From Anaerospora hongkongensis (GTDB lineage Bacteria > Bacillota > Negativicutes > Sporomusales > DSM-15969): a DNA stretch of 64,000 bases. Of the stretch, positions 9,073-17,878 are shown piece after piece. The stretch's first letter is position 1, and each line of letters starts with the position of its first letter. The notes under the pieces are model-generated. The model saw only the letters and a list, made by a program, of their open reading frames with translations. It was not told where the DNA came from and ran no database searches. Made by a program: the position numbers and the translations under genes. The DNA lies in contig NZ_SLUI01000006.1 in the NCBI RefSeq assembly GCF_004339805.1, forward strand, positions 229,399 to 293,398, written 5' to 3'.

Positions 9073-9450
9073 ATGATGAAACGGCGTCACATGATGGGCT
9101 GGCTGATCGTATTGGCTTTTGTGGCCTTTAGTTTTACCGCTTTTCAATCCTCGCTTACACCGTATGTCAGTTTCGCCCAGGCCCAAAAAATGACGGGAAC
9201 AGTTCAAGTGCGCGGGGTGCTGGCTGCTGACAAGATAGCGGTGCTGGAAAGCGGTAAGACCATGCAATTTCTATTACGGGATGAAGCCGGAGAAGAAGTG
9301 CCGGTAGTCTATCAAGGGGCAAAACCGGAAGGTCTGGAACAGGCTTCCAGTATTGTCGCTATCGGCAAATACCAAAGCGGTCGGTTTGTTGCCGAAAAGC
9401 TTTTGATCAAATGTCCGTCTAAATACCAGGGGAGCGTGAAGCCATCATGA
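9073..9450 (+). CDS. ccmE: Cytochrome c maturation haem chaperone CcmE, CxxxY type
   Basis: A 125-aa protein with an N-terminal membrane anchor (about 9-27) and an OB-fold-like domain. The haem-binding loop is KCPSKY (C114, Y118), that is CxxxY, instead of the HxxxY of proteobacterial CcmE. This variant is known from Desulfovibrio and archaea (often called system I*), where CcmH is also missing; no ccmH is visible here either. Located between ccmC and ccmF, overlapping ccmF by 4 bases. Confidence 0.87.
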   Translation: MMKRRHMMGWLIVLAFVAFSFTAFQSSLTPYVSFAQAQKMTGTVQVRGVLAADKIAVLESGKTMQFLLRDEAGEEVPVVYQGAKPEGLEQASSIVAIGKYQSGRFVAEKLLIKCPSKYQGSVKPS

Positions 9451-11630
9451 TAGGTTACGGAGCAATTTTTTTGGCCTTGGTAGTAACCGCAATCGCAATG
9501 TTTAGTTATCTGAACTCCCATATGGCATGTTCACTCCAGAAATCCGCCCAGGAGAAAGCCGGGAGCAGCGGCAATGGGTTACTCTATTACCGGCTGTCCG
9601 CTGTATGTATTGCAGTTGCGGCTTTGTATCTCTTGTATATTATTTTAACCAACAAATTTGAGTTTGCTTATGTGTTTGGCTATTCGTCCAGCAATCTCAG
9701 CTTGATTTATAAATTCTCCGCCTTTTGGGCAGGACAGGAAGGCTCTTTTCTCTTATGGGCGCTGTTTCATGCAAGCTTCGGCCTGTTGCTGGCACGGACA
9801 AATTCACCGTGCGCTATGGCGGTATATGCCGGGGTACAGCTGATGCTGCTGGCGGTTTTGCTGGCCAAAAATCCATTTATGATGCTGGCGGCGCCGCGAC
9901 CGGATGGCTACGGCTTAAATCCGCTGCTGCAAGATCCCTGGATGATGATTCATCCGCCGGTGCTGTTTTTGGGATATGCAGGTCTGGCGGTGCCTTTTGC
10001 TTACGCTCTTGACGGTATCGTGACAGGAAACCATAAAGAGTGGGTGAACCGGGCGCTGCCCTGGACACTGTTTTCCTGGGCAGCTTTAGGAGCAGGCATT
10101 TTTATTGGCGGGTTTTGGGCTTATAAAGTTTTAGGCTGGGGCGGTTATTGGGCCTGGGACCCGGTGGAAAACTCCTCGTTTGTTCCCTGGTTGTCCTGTG
10201 GCGTATTGCTGCATCTCCTGCTGCTTGCCCGGGTCAGACTTGTTGCAGTTAAGCCGGCTAGCCTTGCCGCAATCTTTACGTTTGTGTTGGTCATGTATGG
10301 AACCTTCCTTACCCGCAGTGGAGTATTAAGTGATTTTTCCACTCACTCTTTTACCAACGAAGGAGTAGGAGGGTTATTGGCGAGTTTCGTCATGATCACG
10401 GCCGTTGTTGCTTTGAGTATCCTGATTGTTCGCTGGCCCAGGCTGCCGGAGGGAGAGTTGTATCCGGCGGTAAAAAGCCGGGAATTTTTCCTGGCGGCGG
10501 CGGCCATTTTATTCGCAGCATTAGGCGTTATCGTGCTTGTCGGTATGTCGACACCGCTGCTTACCATGCTGCTGGGCAATCCGCAGAATGTCAGCACTAT
10601 TTTCTACAATACAACAACGCTGCCGCTGGCTGCGGCGTTGGCCGTTCTGATGGCTATTGGTTCACTGGTGGGGTGGGGGAAAGATGCTGCCCGCCTGACA
10701 AAGCAATATTGGTGGATGGGCGCATTAGCGCTTGGTTTTATAATAATTGCCGCGTTTTCCGGAATTCGTCAGCCTTTTGCTTTGTTGGCTGCAGGCGGTG
10801 CGGCGGCGGCAATCGCTGGCAGCCTGCTGGCGCTTAAGCTAAAGCGCATCAGAGCAAGTGCGGCAATTGCTCATGCCGGAACTGCGGTAGCGCTCATTGG
10901 GATCCTGTTTTCTTCGCTTAACAGCCAATCGATATATACCAGTTTTCAGACCGGAGAGAGCCAGCAGGTCTTAGGGACGAATTTTACTTATCTCGGTACA
11001 AGGACAGAAGCCGGAGGAATTTATCAGACCTTTCGCTTAGAAGGATATCCCAATACCGTCTTGGAGCCTTACACCAAGTTGAATAAAGACGGCAGACCGG
11101 CGGTCCATGAACCGGGAATTTACCGTGGGATAGCTGCCGACCTTTATGTGGCGCCATCTATGGAGCACGAAGAAAATCCCACTAAAGAAATAACCTTGCG
11201 TAAAGGGGAGGAAAAACAGGCGGACAGTCTGTCGATCAAGCTGATCCGGTATGGAATGGGCGGCAGCGGAGCCAGCGGCGACATTCGCGTATATGTTTTG
11301 CTGGAGGTTTCACAAAATGGCAGTATTACGGAAGCGAAGCCGGAGCTGATTTCCCGCAACGGGCAAATGCTGCCGCTGCCATTTAAGGTGTTTGACCGCT
11401 ATGAATTGATCGTCGCTGCCGTAAACCTGGGAGCGGAAACAATCAGCATCGGTGTTAAGGACTTAGCTGCCCCGGCAGAGCAACCGCGGATCGATGTGGA
11501 AATTACCGAAAAGCCGTTGATTAATCTTGTCTGGCTGGGAACGGTCCTGGTATCGGTGGGAGTGGCTTGGGCCGGAGTTGGCCGCAGAAAGAAGCATACT
11601 GCCGGGCATATAGAGACTTCCGCGATGTAG
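9447..11630 (+). CDS. ccmF: Cytochrome c haem lyase subunit CcmF
   Basis: A 727-aa polytopic membrane protein with the WWD-type motif WGGYWAWDPVENSSFVPW and conserved histidines (HPPVLFLGYAG). The C-terminal part (about 480-690) is an extracytoplasmic beta-rich domain followed by a last helix. It attaches haem from CcmE to CxxCH motifs, which the operon and the upstream nap genes supply in number. Starts four bases inside ccmE. Confidence 0.92.
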   Translation: MIGYGAIFLALVVTAIAMFSYLNSHMACSLQKSAQEKAGSSGNGLLYYRLSAVCIAVAALYLLYIILTNKFEFAYVFGYSSSNLSLIYKFSAFWAGQEGSFLLWALFHASFGLLLARTNSPCAMAVYAGVQLMLLAVLLAKNPFMMLAAPRPDGYGLNPLLQDPWMMIHPPVLFLGYAGLAVPFAYALDGIVTGNHKEWVNRALPWTLFSWAALGAGIFIGGFWAYKVLGWGGYWAWDPVENSSFVPWLSCGVLLHLLLLARVRLVAVKPASLAAIFTFVLVMYGTFLTRSGVLSDFSTHSFTNEGVGGLLASFVMITAVVALSILIVRWPRLPEGELYPAVKSREFFLAAAAILFAALGVIVLVGMSTPLLTMLLGNPQNVSTIFYNTTTLPLAAALAVLMAIGSLVGWGKDAARLTKQYWWMGALALGFIIIAAFSGIRQPFALLAAGGAAAAIAGSLLALKLKRIRASAAIAHAGTAVALIGILFSSLNSQSIYTSFQTGESQQVLGTNFTYLGTRTEAGGIYQTFRLEGYPNTVLEPYTKLNKDGRPAVHEPGIYRGIAADLYVAPSMEHEENPTKEITLRKGEEKQADSLSIKLIRYGMGGSGASGDIRVYVLLEVSQNGSITEAKPELISRNGQMLPLPFKVFDRYELIVAAVNLGAETISIGVKDLAAPAEQPRIDVEITEKPLINLVWLGTVLVSVGVAWAGVGRRKKHTAGHIETSAM

Positions 11631-11682
11631 GGAAATGGGCTTATTACTGCTCGGGTAACGATTATATGGCAGAGGAGACGTG

Positions 11683-12219
11683 GTGCAACTGATGGGTACT
11701 GAACTGTTAGAACTGGATGAGCTTGACCGCCGTATCCTGCATGCTCTGCAGTATGATTTCGCGATTGTGGCGAGGCCTTATCAGGCCATAGCCGCAAAGC
11801 TGGATATTACTGAAGAAGCAGTCTTGGAACGGGCAGCAGAGCTGAATGCCAAAGGCTTGATCAGGCGTCTTGGTGCAAGCATCAATAGCCGCCGGATTGG
11901 CTATTGCAGTATTTTGGTAGCTCTTAAGGTCGACGATGAATTTCTGACAGACGTGGCTGATGCGATTAATGGTTTTAGCGGGGTTACCCATAACTATTTG
12001 CGGGATGGTGAGTACAATATGTGGTTTACCGTCATTGCGCCTAATCAGGAGAGTTTAGATCGCACGCTTAACAGCATTGCTGACTTGGCTGGAGTGGAAG
12101 AAATTCTGCCGTTGCCCGCCAAACAGGTTTTCAAGGTGAGTGTCAAATTTCCCATACCGGCGGGGGTGAGTCAGTATGACCGGATTGGAACGCACAATCA
12201 TCAGGGAATTGCAGAATGA
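11683..12219 (+). CDS. ahbA: Siroheme decarboxylase subunit (AhbA/NirD-H-like, Lrp/AsnC fold)
   Basis: A protein of about 178 aa with an N-terminal Lrp/AsnC winged helix and a C-terminal RAM-like domain. The motifs GLIRRLGASINSRRIGY and VTHNYLRDGEYNMWFT are those of AhbA/AhbB and NirDLGH, which decarboxylate siroheme to 12,18-didecarboxysiroheme. The GTG start at 11683 follows AGAGGAG; ATG 11692 is possible. It overlaps the next, homologous gene, with which it should form the heterodimer. Its place inside a ccm-nrf operon ties haem supply to cytochrome c assembly. Confidence 0.82.
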   Translation: MQLMGTELLELDELDRRILHALQYDFAIVARPYQAIAAKLDITEEAVLERAAELNAKGLIRRLGASINSRRIGYCSILVALKVDDEFLTDVADAINGFSGVTHNYLRDGEYNMWFTVIAPNQESLDRTLNSIADLAGVEEILPLPAKQVFKVSVKFPIPAGVSQYDRIGTHNHQGIAE

Positions 12220-12640
12220 CTTGGCAATTACGGCCCAACCATATGCCGAGATAGCTAAACGGCTTAATATTAGTGAAGCTGAACTGCTGGCACAGATCAA
12301 AAAACTGCTCGGTCATGGAGTTATTCGCAAGATAGGAGCGGTTTTGCAACACCGCCGCATTGGTATATGTGCGAATGCATTATGTGTCTGGCAGGTTCCG
12401 GAAGACCGGGTGCAGGCGGTAGGCGAAATGTTTGCCGCCCTGCCCGTAGTTACCCATTGCTACGAACGTGTGACCCATGCGGGCTGGCCATACAATTTGT
12501 ACACCATGGTTCATGCGATTGACCGGGAAGCGTGCCAGCGTCATATTACCACCATGAGTAATATGAGCGGCGTTGCTGCAGTTCGAATCTTTTACAGCAC
12601 ACAGGAATTGAAGAAAATCAGTATGCGTTATTTTGAATAA
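12176..12640 (+). CDS. ahbB: Siroheme decarboxylase subunit (AhbB-like)
   Basis: A 154-aa paralogue of the preceding gene: Lrp-like helix-turn-helix, then GVIRKIGAVLQHRRIGI and VTHCYERVTHAGWPYNLYTM, the conserved siroheme-decarboxylase segments. ATG 12176 lies 43 bases inside the AhbA-like gene. Although it looks like a transcription factor, the tandem arrangement and haem-related neighbours favour the enzyme. The A/B assignment follows gene order and is not certain. Confidence 0.8.
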   Translation: MTGLERTIIRELQNDLAITAQPYAEIAKRLNISEAELLAQIKKLLGHGVIRKIGAVLQHRRIGICANALCVWQVPEDRVQAVGEMFAALPVVTHCYERVTHAGWPYNLYTMVHAIDREACQRHITTMSNMSGVAAVRIFYSTQELKKISMRYFE

Positions 12641-12721
12641 TTCCTGAACTTTATCCGGGGTCGTTGTCCTACTGCCGGGACATTATTGTTATGCCCAAAA
12701 ATAAGGAAAGGAGGGATATGG

Positions 12722-13195
12722 TTGGATACTGGTCAGTACGTAAACCATAACGCACTAAAGTTGATGCTGATTGGCTGCGCGGTTGCGGTGGCAGGCATGC
12801 TGTTTGCGGGCTTTGGATATGCCTATGCGGAAACTCCACGGTTCTGCGGGACTTGTCATTCCATGGAGCAAGCTTATAACACCTGGCATGCTTCCAATCA
12901 CAAGCAGCTTGCCTGCAGCGAATGCCATCTGCCGAACGGCAATATAGCGGTCAAACTGGTTGCTAAAGCCCAGACCGGTATTAACGACGTATATCATGAA
13001 GTACTGAGGAATTATCCGGCAACAATCCAGGTAACAGCAACAGGAAAAGGCTATATAGCAGACAATTGCCTGCGCTGTCATCAGTCTACGGTTGAGAAAA
13101 CCGGCATGGGAGCCGGCGGGCAGGATTGCACCAAATGTCATCGTAGCTTGGTACATGACAGGAACAAGAGCAAAGGAGGGATAAAGGTTGAATAA
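12722..13195 (+). CDS. nrfH: Cytochrome c nitrite reductase small subunit NrfH
   Basis: A protein of about 157 aa with one N-terminal helix and four CxxCH motifs (CGTCH, CSECH, CLRCH, CTKCH). The first has the NrfH-type context with a following Met (CHSME). It is the menaquinol dehydrogenase and membrane anchor for NrfA. I place the start at TTG 12722, 7 bases after AAGGAGGG; the frame is open further up but without a ribosome site. Overlaps nrfA by 8 bases. Confidence 0.9.
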   Translation: MDTGQYVNHNALKLMLIGCAVAVAGMLFAGFGYAYAETPRFCGTCHSMEQAYNTWHASNHKQLACSECHLPNGNIAVKLVAKAQTGINDVYHEVLRNYPATIQVTATGKGYIADNCLRCHQSTVEKTGMGAGGQDCTKCHRSLVHDRNKSKGGIKVE

Positions 13196-14477
13196 AACGC
13201 AGAAATCTTTAATTGCTTTGCTGGGTGTGCTGCTTATCTTCTTTGGTTTTGTTATTACCAGGATTGGTATTGTCAAACCCGCAACTACCGTCAAAGTTTC
13301 AAAAATTCCGGCAGGGGAGTATGATCCGGCGGTATGGGCGAAATTTTACCCGCTGCAGTATGACAGCTATATGAAAAATGCAAATATGTCGCCATCACCT
13401 ACAGGCTACGGCGGCAGCAGCAAAGTGCAGAAAGCGGAGCAAATGCCCGAACTTACAGCAAATTTTAAAGGGATGCCTTTTAGCGTGGACTATACCGAGG
13501 ATCGCGGTCATTTCTACGCTATGGAGGATATCCGGGAAACGAAACGGATTGGTCCTAAATCTATGGGAGCCTGTATAACCTGCAAAACCCCCTATCTCGA
13601 AAAATTTTATCAGGAATCGGGCTGGGGCTATGCCAAGCAGCCCTTGTCCCAGCTTATGGATCAAGTGCCGTCACACGGTTCTATCAGCTGCGCTAACTGT
13701 CATGATCCCGAAACGATGAATCTACGGGTCATCAATCCAGCTTTTAATGAAGCCATGCAGCGCAAAGGTATTGATGTGACGAAGGCTAGCCGTGAGGACA
13801 TGCGAAGCTATGTTTGCGGACAATGCCATGCCGAGTACTATTTCGAGCCGAATACGTTCCGGGTGGTATTCCCCTGGGATAAAGGCATGAAAGCCGGCGA
13901 CATGTATGACTATTATGCGGATATACCCAACGGCTTTACACAGGACTGGCAGCATCCCGACTCAAAAGCCGCAATGCTGAAGACGCAGCATCCTGATTTC
14001 GAGACCTGGTCGACTGGAACGCATGGGAAAGCCGGCGTAGCCTGTGCTGACTGCCATATGCCTTATATGCGCCAGGACGGACAGAAATACAGTTCCCACT
14101 GGATGACCAGTCCGCTCAAGAACCTTGATGCCGCTTGCGGTACTTGCCATACACAGGGAAGTGCCTGGCTGCTGGACCGGGTAAAAACTACCCAGGATTA
14201 TACGTTTGAAGTACTGCACACTGCCGGTCAAAATGTGGCGAGGGCTCATGAAGTGATTAACAAGGCTGCTATGGCAGCCAATGTGGATCAGGCGGAATTG
14301 GCCAAAGCCCGGGAATTGCTGCGCAAAGCCCAATGGTACTGGGATTTTGTTGCTGCGGAAAACAGTATGGGCTTCCACAATCCGGATCAAAGCCTTAATA
14401 CAGCTGCTCAGGCAAACGAACTGGCTCGTCAGGCTATTGACGCTGCTAACCGGGCTGCCGGCAGCGGGACATTGTAG
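13188..14477 (+). CDS. nrfA: Pentahaem cytochrome c nitrite reductase NrfA
   Basis: A 429-aa protein that reduces nitrite to ammonium with six electrons in the extracytoplasmic space. An N-terminal helix (about 8-28) anchors or exports it. The catalytic haem site is CITCK (C129/C132/K133), with Lys as ligand, the hallmark of NrfA; four more sites are CANCH, CGQCH, CADCH and CGTCH. The TTG start at 13188 follows AAGGAGGG. It ends the ccm-ahb-nrf operon. With napA upstream, the region encodes nitrate-to-ammonium reduction. Confidence 0.95.
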   Translation: MNKTQKSLIALLGVLLIFFGFVITRIGIVKPATTVKVSKIPAGEYDPAVWAKFYPLQYDSYMKNANMSPSPTGYGGSSKVQKAEQMPELTANFKGMPFSVDYTEDRGHFYAMEDIRETKRIGPKSMGACITCKTPYLEKFYQESGWGYAKQPLSQLMDQVPSHGSISCANCHDPETMNLRVINPAFNEAMQRKGIDVTKASREDMRSYVCGQCHAEYYFEPNTFRVVFPWDKGMKAGDMYDYYADIPNGFTQDWQHPDSKAAMLKTQHPDFETWSTGTHGKAGVACADCHMPYMRQDGQKYSSHWMTSPLKNLDAACGTCHTQGSAWLLDRVKTTQDYTFEVLHTAGQNVARAHEVINKAAMAANVDQAELAKARELLRKAQWYWDFVAAENSMGFHNPDQSLNTAAQANELARQAIDAANRAAGSGTL

Positions 14478-14496
14478 TTGTAATTTATTGGCTAAG

Positions 14497-14540
14497 GCTA
14501 AAACGCCGGCTGGTGTAAGCAGCCGGCGTTTTAGCAAGGT
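14497..14540 (+). terminator. Terminator of the ccm-ahb-nrf operon
   Basis: A perfect 16-bp stem (14497-14512 with 14520-14535) around a 7-base loop; the GC core is GCCGGC and the arms end in AAAA/TTTT. The symmetrical A/T arms would work in both directions. Confidence 0.85.
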
Positions 14541-14576
14541 AGTGAGCCTATATATTTGTAATATGGGGTGATTAAT

Positions 14577-16346
14577 TTGGCCCTGCTGAGCGTGACCATC
14601 AAAATAAAAGATATGCATTGCCGCTCTTGTGAGCAAATTCTGGAAAGTACTGTCCGGCGTTTATCGGGTGTCCACAGTGTTAAGGCAATATGGCGGCATA
14701 ATAGTCTGGAGGTTACGTATGATTCTGCAGTTTGCTCACTGCAGATGGTTCAAGATGCAGTAAGGCAGGCCGGGTATCGCGTCGGTGAACCGGAGCGAGG
14801 CAGGGCGCTGGGAATGGTCTTCCTTATTACGGCTGTTATTTGGCTTGGCAAGTACACGGTTGGCGCGGATATTGATACCATGCTGCAGCAGCCCATTTCT
14901 TTTTTTATGCTGTTTGTTATAGGGGCGTTTACCTCCTTGCACTGTATAGGTATGTGTGGCGGCATTATGGTATCACAGACTATCGGTAAAGGAAATTCGT
15001 CCGGACCGCCTTGGCAGGCAGCAGTGTTGTATAATTCCGGGCGATTGTTGTCGTATGGGTTGACAGGCGGTATTGTGGGAGCTTTGGGGTCCATATTTGC
15101 CATATCGCTGTCAGTTAAGGCGGGCATAACCATTTTTGCCGGCTGTTTTATGATGCTGATGGGCATAAATTTGCTTGGGTTTAAGCTGCCGGTGGTTCTG
15201 CCGACAGGGCTTCGGACGCTGATCTCGACGCGGGTAAAAGCACAGGGGCCTTTCGCGGTTGGCTTGTTAAATGGATTGCTGCCTTGTGGCCCACTGCAGA
15301 CTATGCAGGTGTTCGCTCTCGGTTCAGGCAGTGCTGCTAGCGGGGCGGCGGCGATGCTGTTATTCGGACTCGGAACCATGCCGTTGATGCTGCCACTGGG
15401 GGTAGCGACTAGTTGGATGAGCAGCAGCTTTACCGGCAGAGTGTTAAAAGCCAGCGGGATAATGGTTATCATGCTTGGCGTGATTATGGCGAACCGCGGG
15501 CTGGCTATTGCCGGCATTCATCTGCCGGGCTTTGGCGTTTGGCAGACTAATGCAGTGGCACACGGTGCGCCGATTAAAGCGGAAATCAAGGATGGTACGC
15601 AAGTGGTCAGGATTGCTGCCAATGATAAGGGGTATGTACCTAATATCATAGTGGTACAAAAGGATCTTCCGGTTAAGTGGATTGTCGAGGGGCAGCAAAT
15701 CAACTCCTGCAATAACGAAATTATTGTGCCGTCGTTACATATACAAACTAAGCTCAGCCAGGGAGAAAATAGTATTGAATTTACGCCCGGTGACGGCGAT
15801 ATCCGGTTCAGCTGCTGGATGGGCATGATTCAAGGATTAATCAAAGTAGTCGACAATCTCGAAACAACAGATATAAGTAAACTGGAGGCACTGCCGGCGG
15901 CAGGCGGCTGCTGCAGCGGGGGTACCTGCGGGATGGGGGCCGATAAGCGCCCAAGTATCTATGGCGATGATTTCAGCAAGGTACCGACTAATCGTCTGAT
16001 TCATAAGGCGTCAATTGCCGGTGAGAAGCAAACAATTTCGATAAAAGGCAGCGGCTATGAGTTTGAACCGCTTGTTGCCGTTATCGCCATAGGAAAGCCG
16101 GTTAAATTTATCTTTGAACTGACTGACTTTGATTCGCCTGAGGGCAAGTTTGAAATTATAGAAGGTGTCAGTAAGAAGACGTTGATCAGTTTTCCCGGCA
16201 ATAGAGGTACAACTGTTGTTCAGTTCACACCTGTGCAAAGTGGCAGCTACGGCATTGTCAAGAACGGAAATGTACTGGGGGTGATAGAAGTGGTAGAAGA
16301 TGTAACGGCAGCCGACCTGGAAAATGTGCGGGTAAAATTATTTTGA
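14577..16346 (+). CDS. HMA - SafE/DsbD-like membrane - cupredoxin fusion protein
   Basis: A protein of about 589 aa with three parts. Residues 1-75: heavy-metal-associated domain with CRSC (metal-binding CxxC). Residues 85-315: six to eight helices with SLHCIGMCGG, typical of the sulfite exporter TauE/SafE-like family found beside cytochrome and copper genes. Residues 330-589: two cupredoxin-like repeats separated by a Cys/Gly-rich linker (GGCCSGGTCGMG). I infer a role in metal (copper) or thiol handling for envelope cytochrome maturation; the substrate is not shown. Start is TTG 14577 behind GGGGTG, or GTG 14568. It follows the nrf terminator, so it has its own transcript. Confidence 0.78.
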   Translation: MALLSVTIKIKDMHCRSCEQILESTVRRLSGVHSVKAIWRHNSLEVTYDSAVCSLQMVQDAVRQAGYRVGEPERGRALGMVFLITAVIWLGKYTVGADIDTMLQQPISFFMLFVIGAFTSLHCIGMCGGIMVSQTIGKGNSSGPPWQAAVLYNSGRLLSYGLTGGIVGALGSIFAISLSVKAGITIFAGCFMMLMGINLLGFKLPVVLPTGLRTLISTRVKAQGPFAVGLLNGLLPCGPLQTMQVFALGSGSAASGAAAMLLFGLGTMPLMLPLGVATSWMSSSFTGRVLKASGIMVIMLGVIMANRGLAIAGIHLPGFGVWQTNAVAHGAPIKAEIKDGTQVVRIAANDKGYVPNIIVVQKDLPVKWIVEGQQINSCNNEIIVPSLHIQTKLSQGENSIEFTPGDGDIRFSCWMGMIQGLIKVVDNLETTDISKLEALPAAGGCCSGGTCGMGADKRPSIYGDDFSKVPTNRLIHKASIAGEKQTISIKGSGYEFEPLVAVIAIGKPVKFIFELTDFDSPEGKFEIIEGVSKKTLISFPGNRGTTVVQFTPVQSGSYGIVKNGNVLGVIEVVEDVTAADLENVRVKLF

Positions 16347-16368
16347 AGGTAGATTGCTAGGCAGTTTC

Positions 16369-16397
16369 TCGACATTTCGAAGCAATTATGGTATTAT
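16369..16397 (+). promoter_or_regulatory. Promoter upstream of the DUF512 gene leader
   Basis: TCGACA (16369-16374), 17-bp spacer, TATTAT (16392-16397). The predicted start is near 16404, about 140 bases before the coding region, with a terminator hairpin in between. Confidence 0.6.
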
Positions 16398-16469
16398 ATC
16401 TCCAAGTAAAAATGTTACTGCGCACTGGTATTGTCTGTACGGCAATTCCTGATTGACCCTTTGATCTTT

Positions 16470-16495
16470 CCGGCTGTTTTAGCCGGTATTTTTTA
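16470..16495 (+). terminator. Terminator hairpin inside the DUF512 leader
   Basis: CCGGCT-GTTTT-AGCCGG followed by TATTTTTT. It lies between the promoter at 16369 and the gene at 16544, so it is either an attenuator or the end of a short transcript of about 90 bases. Confidence 0.6.
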
Positions 16496-16543
16496 TAAGG
16501 TGGCTGCGAATTCGAACTATATATTTAAGCAAGGATTGAGAGT

Positions 16544-17848
16544 ATGAATAATAAAATTGCAAAGATTATCGAGGAAAGTATTGCCGAAGAACTGGAGATA
16601 GAAGTCGGTGATAAATTAATCAGCATAAATGGGACTGAGATTAAGGATATAATTGACTATAAATTTCTAATGGCCGATGATTACATAGAAGTAGAAATAG
16701 AAAAACAAGACGGCGAAATTTGGACGTTTGAAGTTGAAAAAGACTATCAAGAGGACTTAGGCATTGAATTTGAGAATGCGATTATGGATGAAGCACGAAG
16801 CTGCCATAATAATTGCCTTTTTTGTTTTATTGATCAATTGCCTGAGGGCATGCGCAATACGCTGTATTTTAAAGATGATGATTCCAGATTATCTTTCCTG
16901 CAGGGCAATTTTGTTACGTTAACGAATATGAACAATGAAGATTTAGACAGAATTATCCGATACAGAATCAGCCCTATCAATATCTCAGTACACACGACAA
17001 ATGCCGAACTTAGGAAAAAGATGCTAAATAACAGGTTTGCCGGAGACATTTATGACAAACTGAAAAAGTTAGCAAAGGCCGGCATTACAATGAATTGTCA
17101 GATTGTATTGTGTCCTGGGTATAACAATGGCGAAGAGTTAGTTAAAACAGTCAGTGACTTATATAAATTATATCCAGCTATTGAAAATGTAGCGGCAGTA
17201 CCGGTTGGTGTAACGAAATTCAGAAAGACTCTAAATGAAATAACGCTATACGATGCACAAAGTGCCAAAGCGGAAATTGAGCAGATTAGCCAGTTTCAGC
17301 AAAAGGCTTTGAAGAAAATCGGCTCACCTTTTGTTCGATTGGCAGACGAGTTTTATGTCATGGCAGGGGTCGAAGTACCAAGTACTGATTTTTATGGCGA
17401 TTTTGAACAAATCGAAGATGGTATTGGAATGATCCGCTTTTTCCGGGATAGTATCTCGAAAAATCTAAAAAAACTCAATAAGAAGGCAAAAGGGTCGTTT
17501 ACCTTGATTACAGGTGTTTCCGCCTATGACGAAATTGAGTGGGCAGCAAATGCTATTACAGAGAAAAACGATAAAATTACCGTCAATATCCAGCGGATTG
17601 TAAATGACTTTTTCGGACCAACAATTACTGCCGGTGGGCTGCTGACCGGACAAGATATTATGAAACAGGTGCAAGCGGGCAACGTTTTCGATTATATCAT
17701 TATGCCGAAGAATATGTTCAAGAGTGGCGAAAGCATTATGCTCGATGATGTTACGATAGCCGAACTGGAAAACTATTTTAATAAAAAGATTTTACTCTGT
17801 GAGTATACCGGAGAAGATCTAATTCAGCTTATTAACGAGCATAGTTGA
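16544..17848 (+). CDS. DUF512 family protein (PDZ-like plus radical-SAM-like)
   Basis: A 434-aa conserved protein of anaerobes. An N-terminal PDZ-like part (about 1-70, GDKLISINGTEIKDIIDY) precedes a radical-SAM-like domain with C87, C91 and C94 (CxxxCxxC in CHNNCLFCF). The C-terminal DUF512 region has the segments PVGVTKFR and TGVSAYDEIEW. The molecular function is not known to me. It uses more AT-rich codons than the nrf genes. The ATG at 16544 has only a weak AAGGATTGAGAG site. It may be regulated by the leader terminator. Confidence 0.85.
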   Translation: MNNKIAKIIEESIAEELEIEVGDKLISINGTEIKDIIDYKFLMADDYIEVEIEKQDGEIWTFEVEKDYQEDLGIEFENAIMDEARSCHNNCLFCFIDQLPEGMRNTLYFKDDDSRLSFLQGNFVTLTNMNNEDLDRIIRYRISPINISVHTTNAELRKKMLNNRFAGDIYDKLKKLAKAGITMNCQIVLCPGYNNGEELVKTVSDLYKLYPAIENVAAVPVGVTKFRKTLNEITLYDAQSAKAEIEQISQFQQKALKKIGSPFVRLADEFYVMAGVEVPSTDFYGDFEQIEDGIGMIRFFRDSISKNLKKLNKKAKGSFTLITGVSAYDEIEWAANAITEKNDKITVNIQRIVNDFFGPTITAGGLLTGQDIMKQVQAGNVFDYIIMPKNMFKSGESIMLDDVTIAELENYFNKKILLCEYTGEDLIQLINEHS

Positions 17849-17878
17849 ATACAGCGCGATTGCCGCTTTTTTGAATGA

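Noticed and set aside
11683-12640. Two Lrp/AsnC transcription regulators
   Set aside because: Tandem overlapping pair, siroheme-decarboxylase motifs (RRIGY, VTHxYxR) and haem-related neighbours favour the enzyme subunits.
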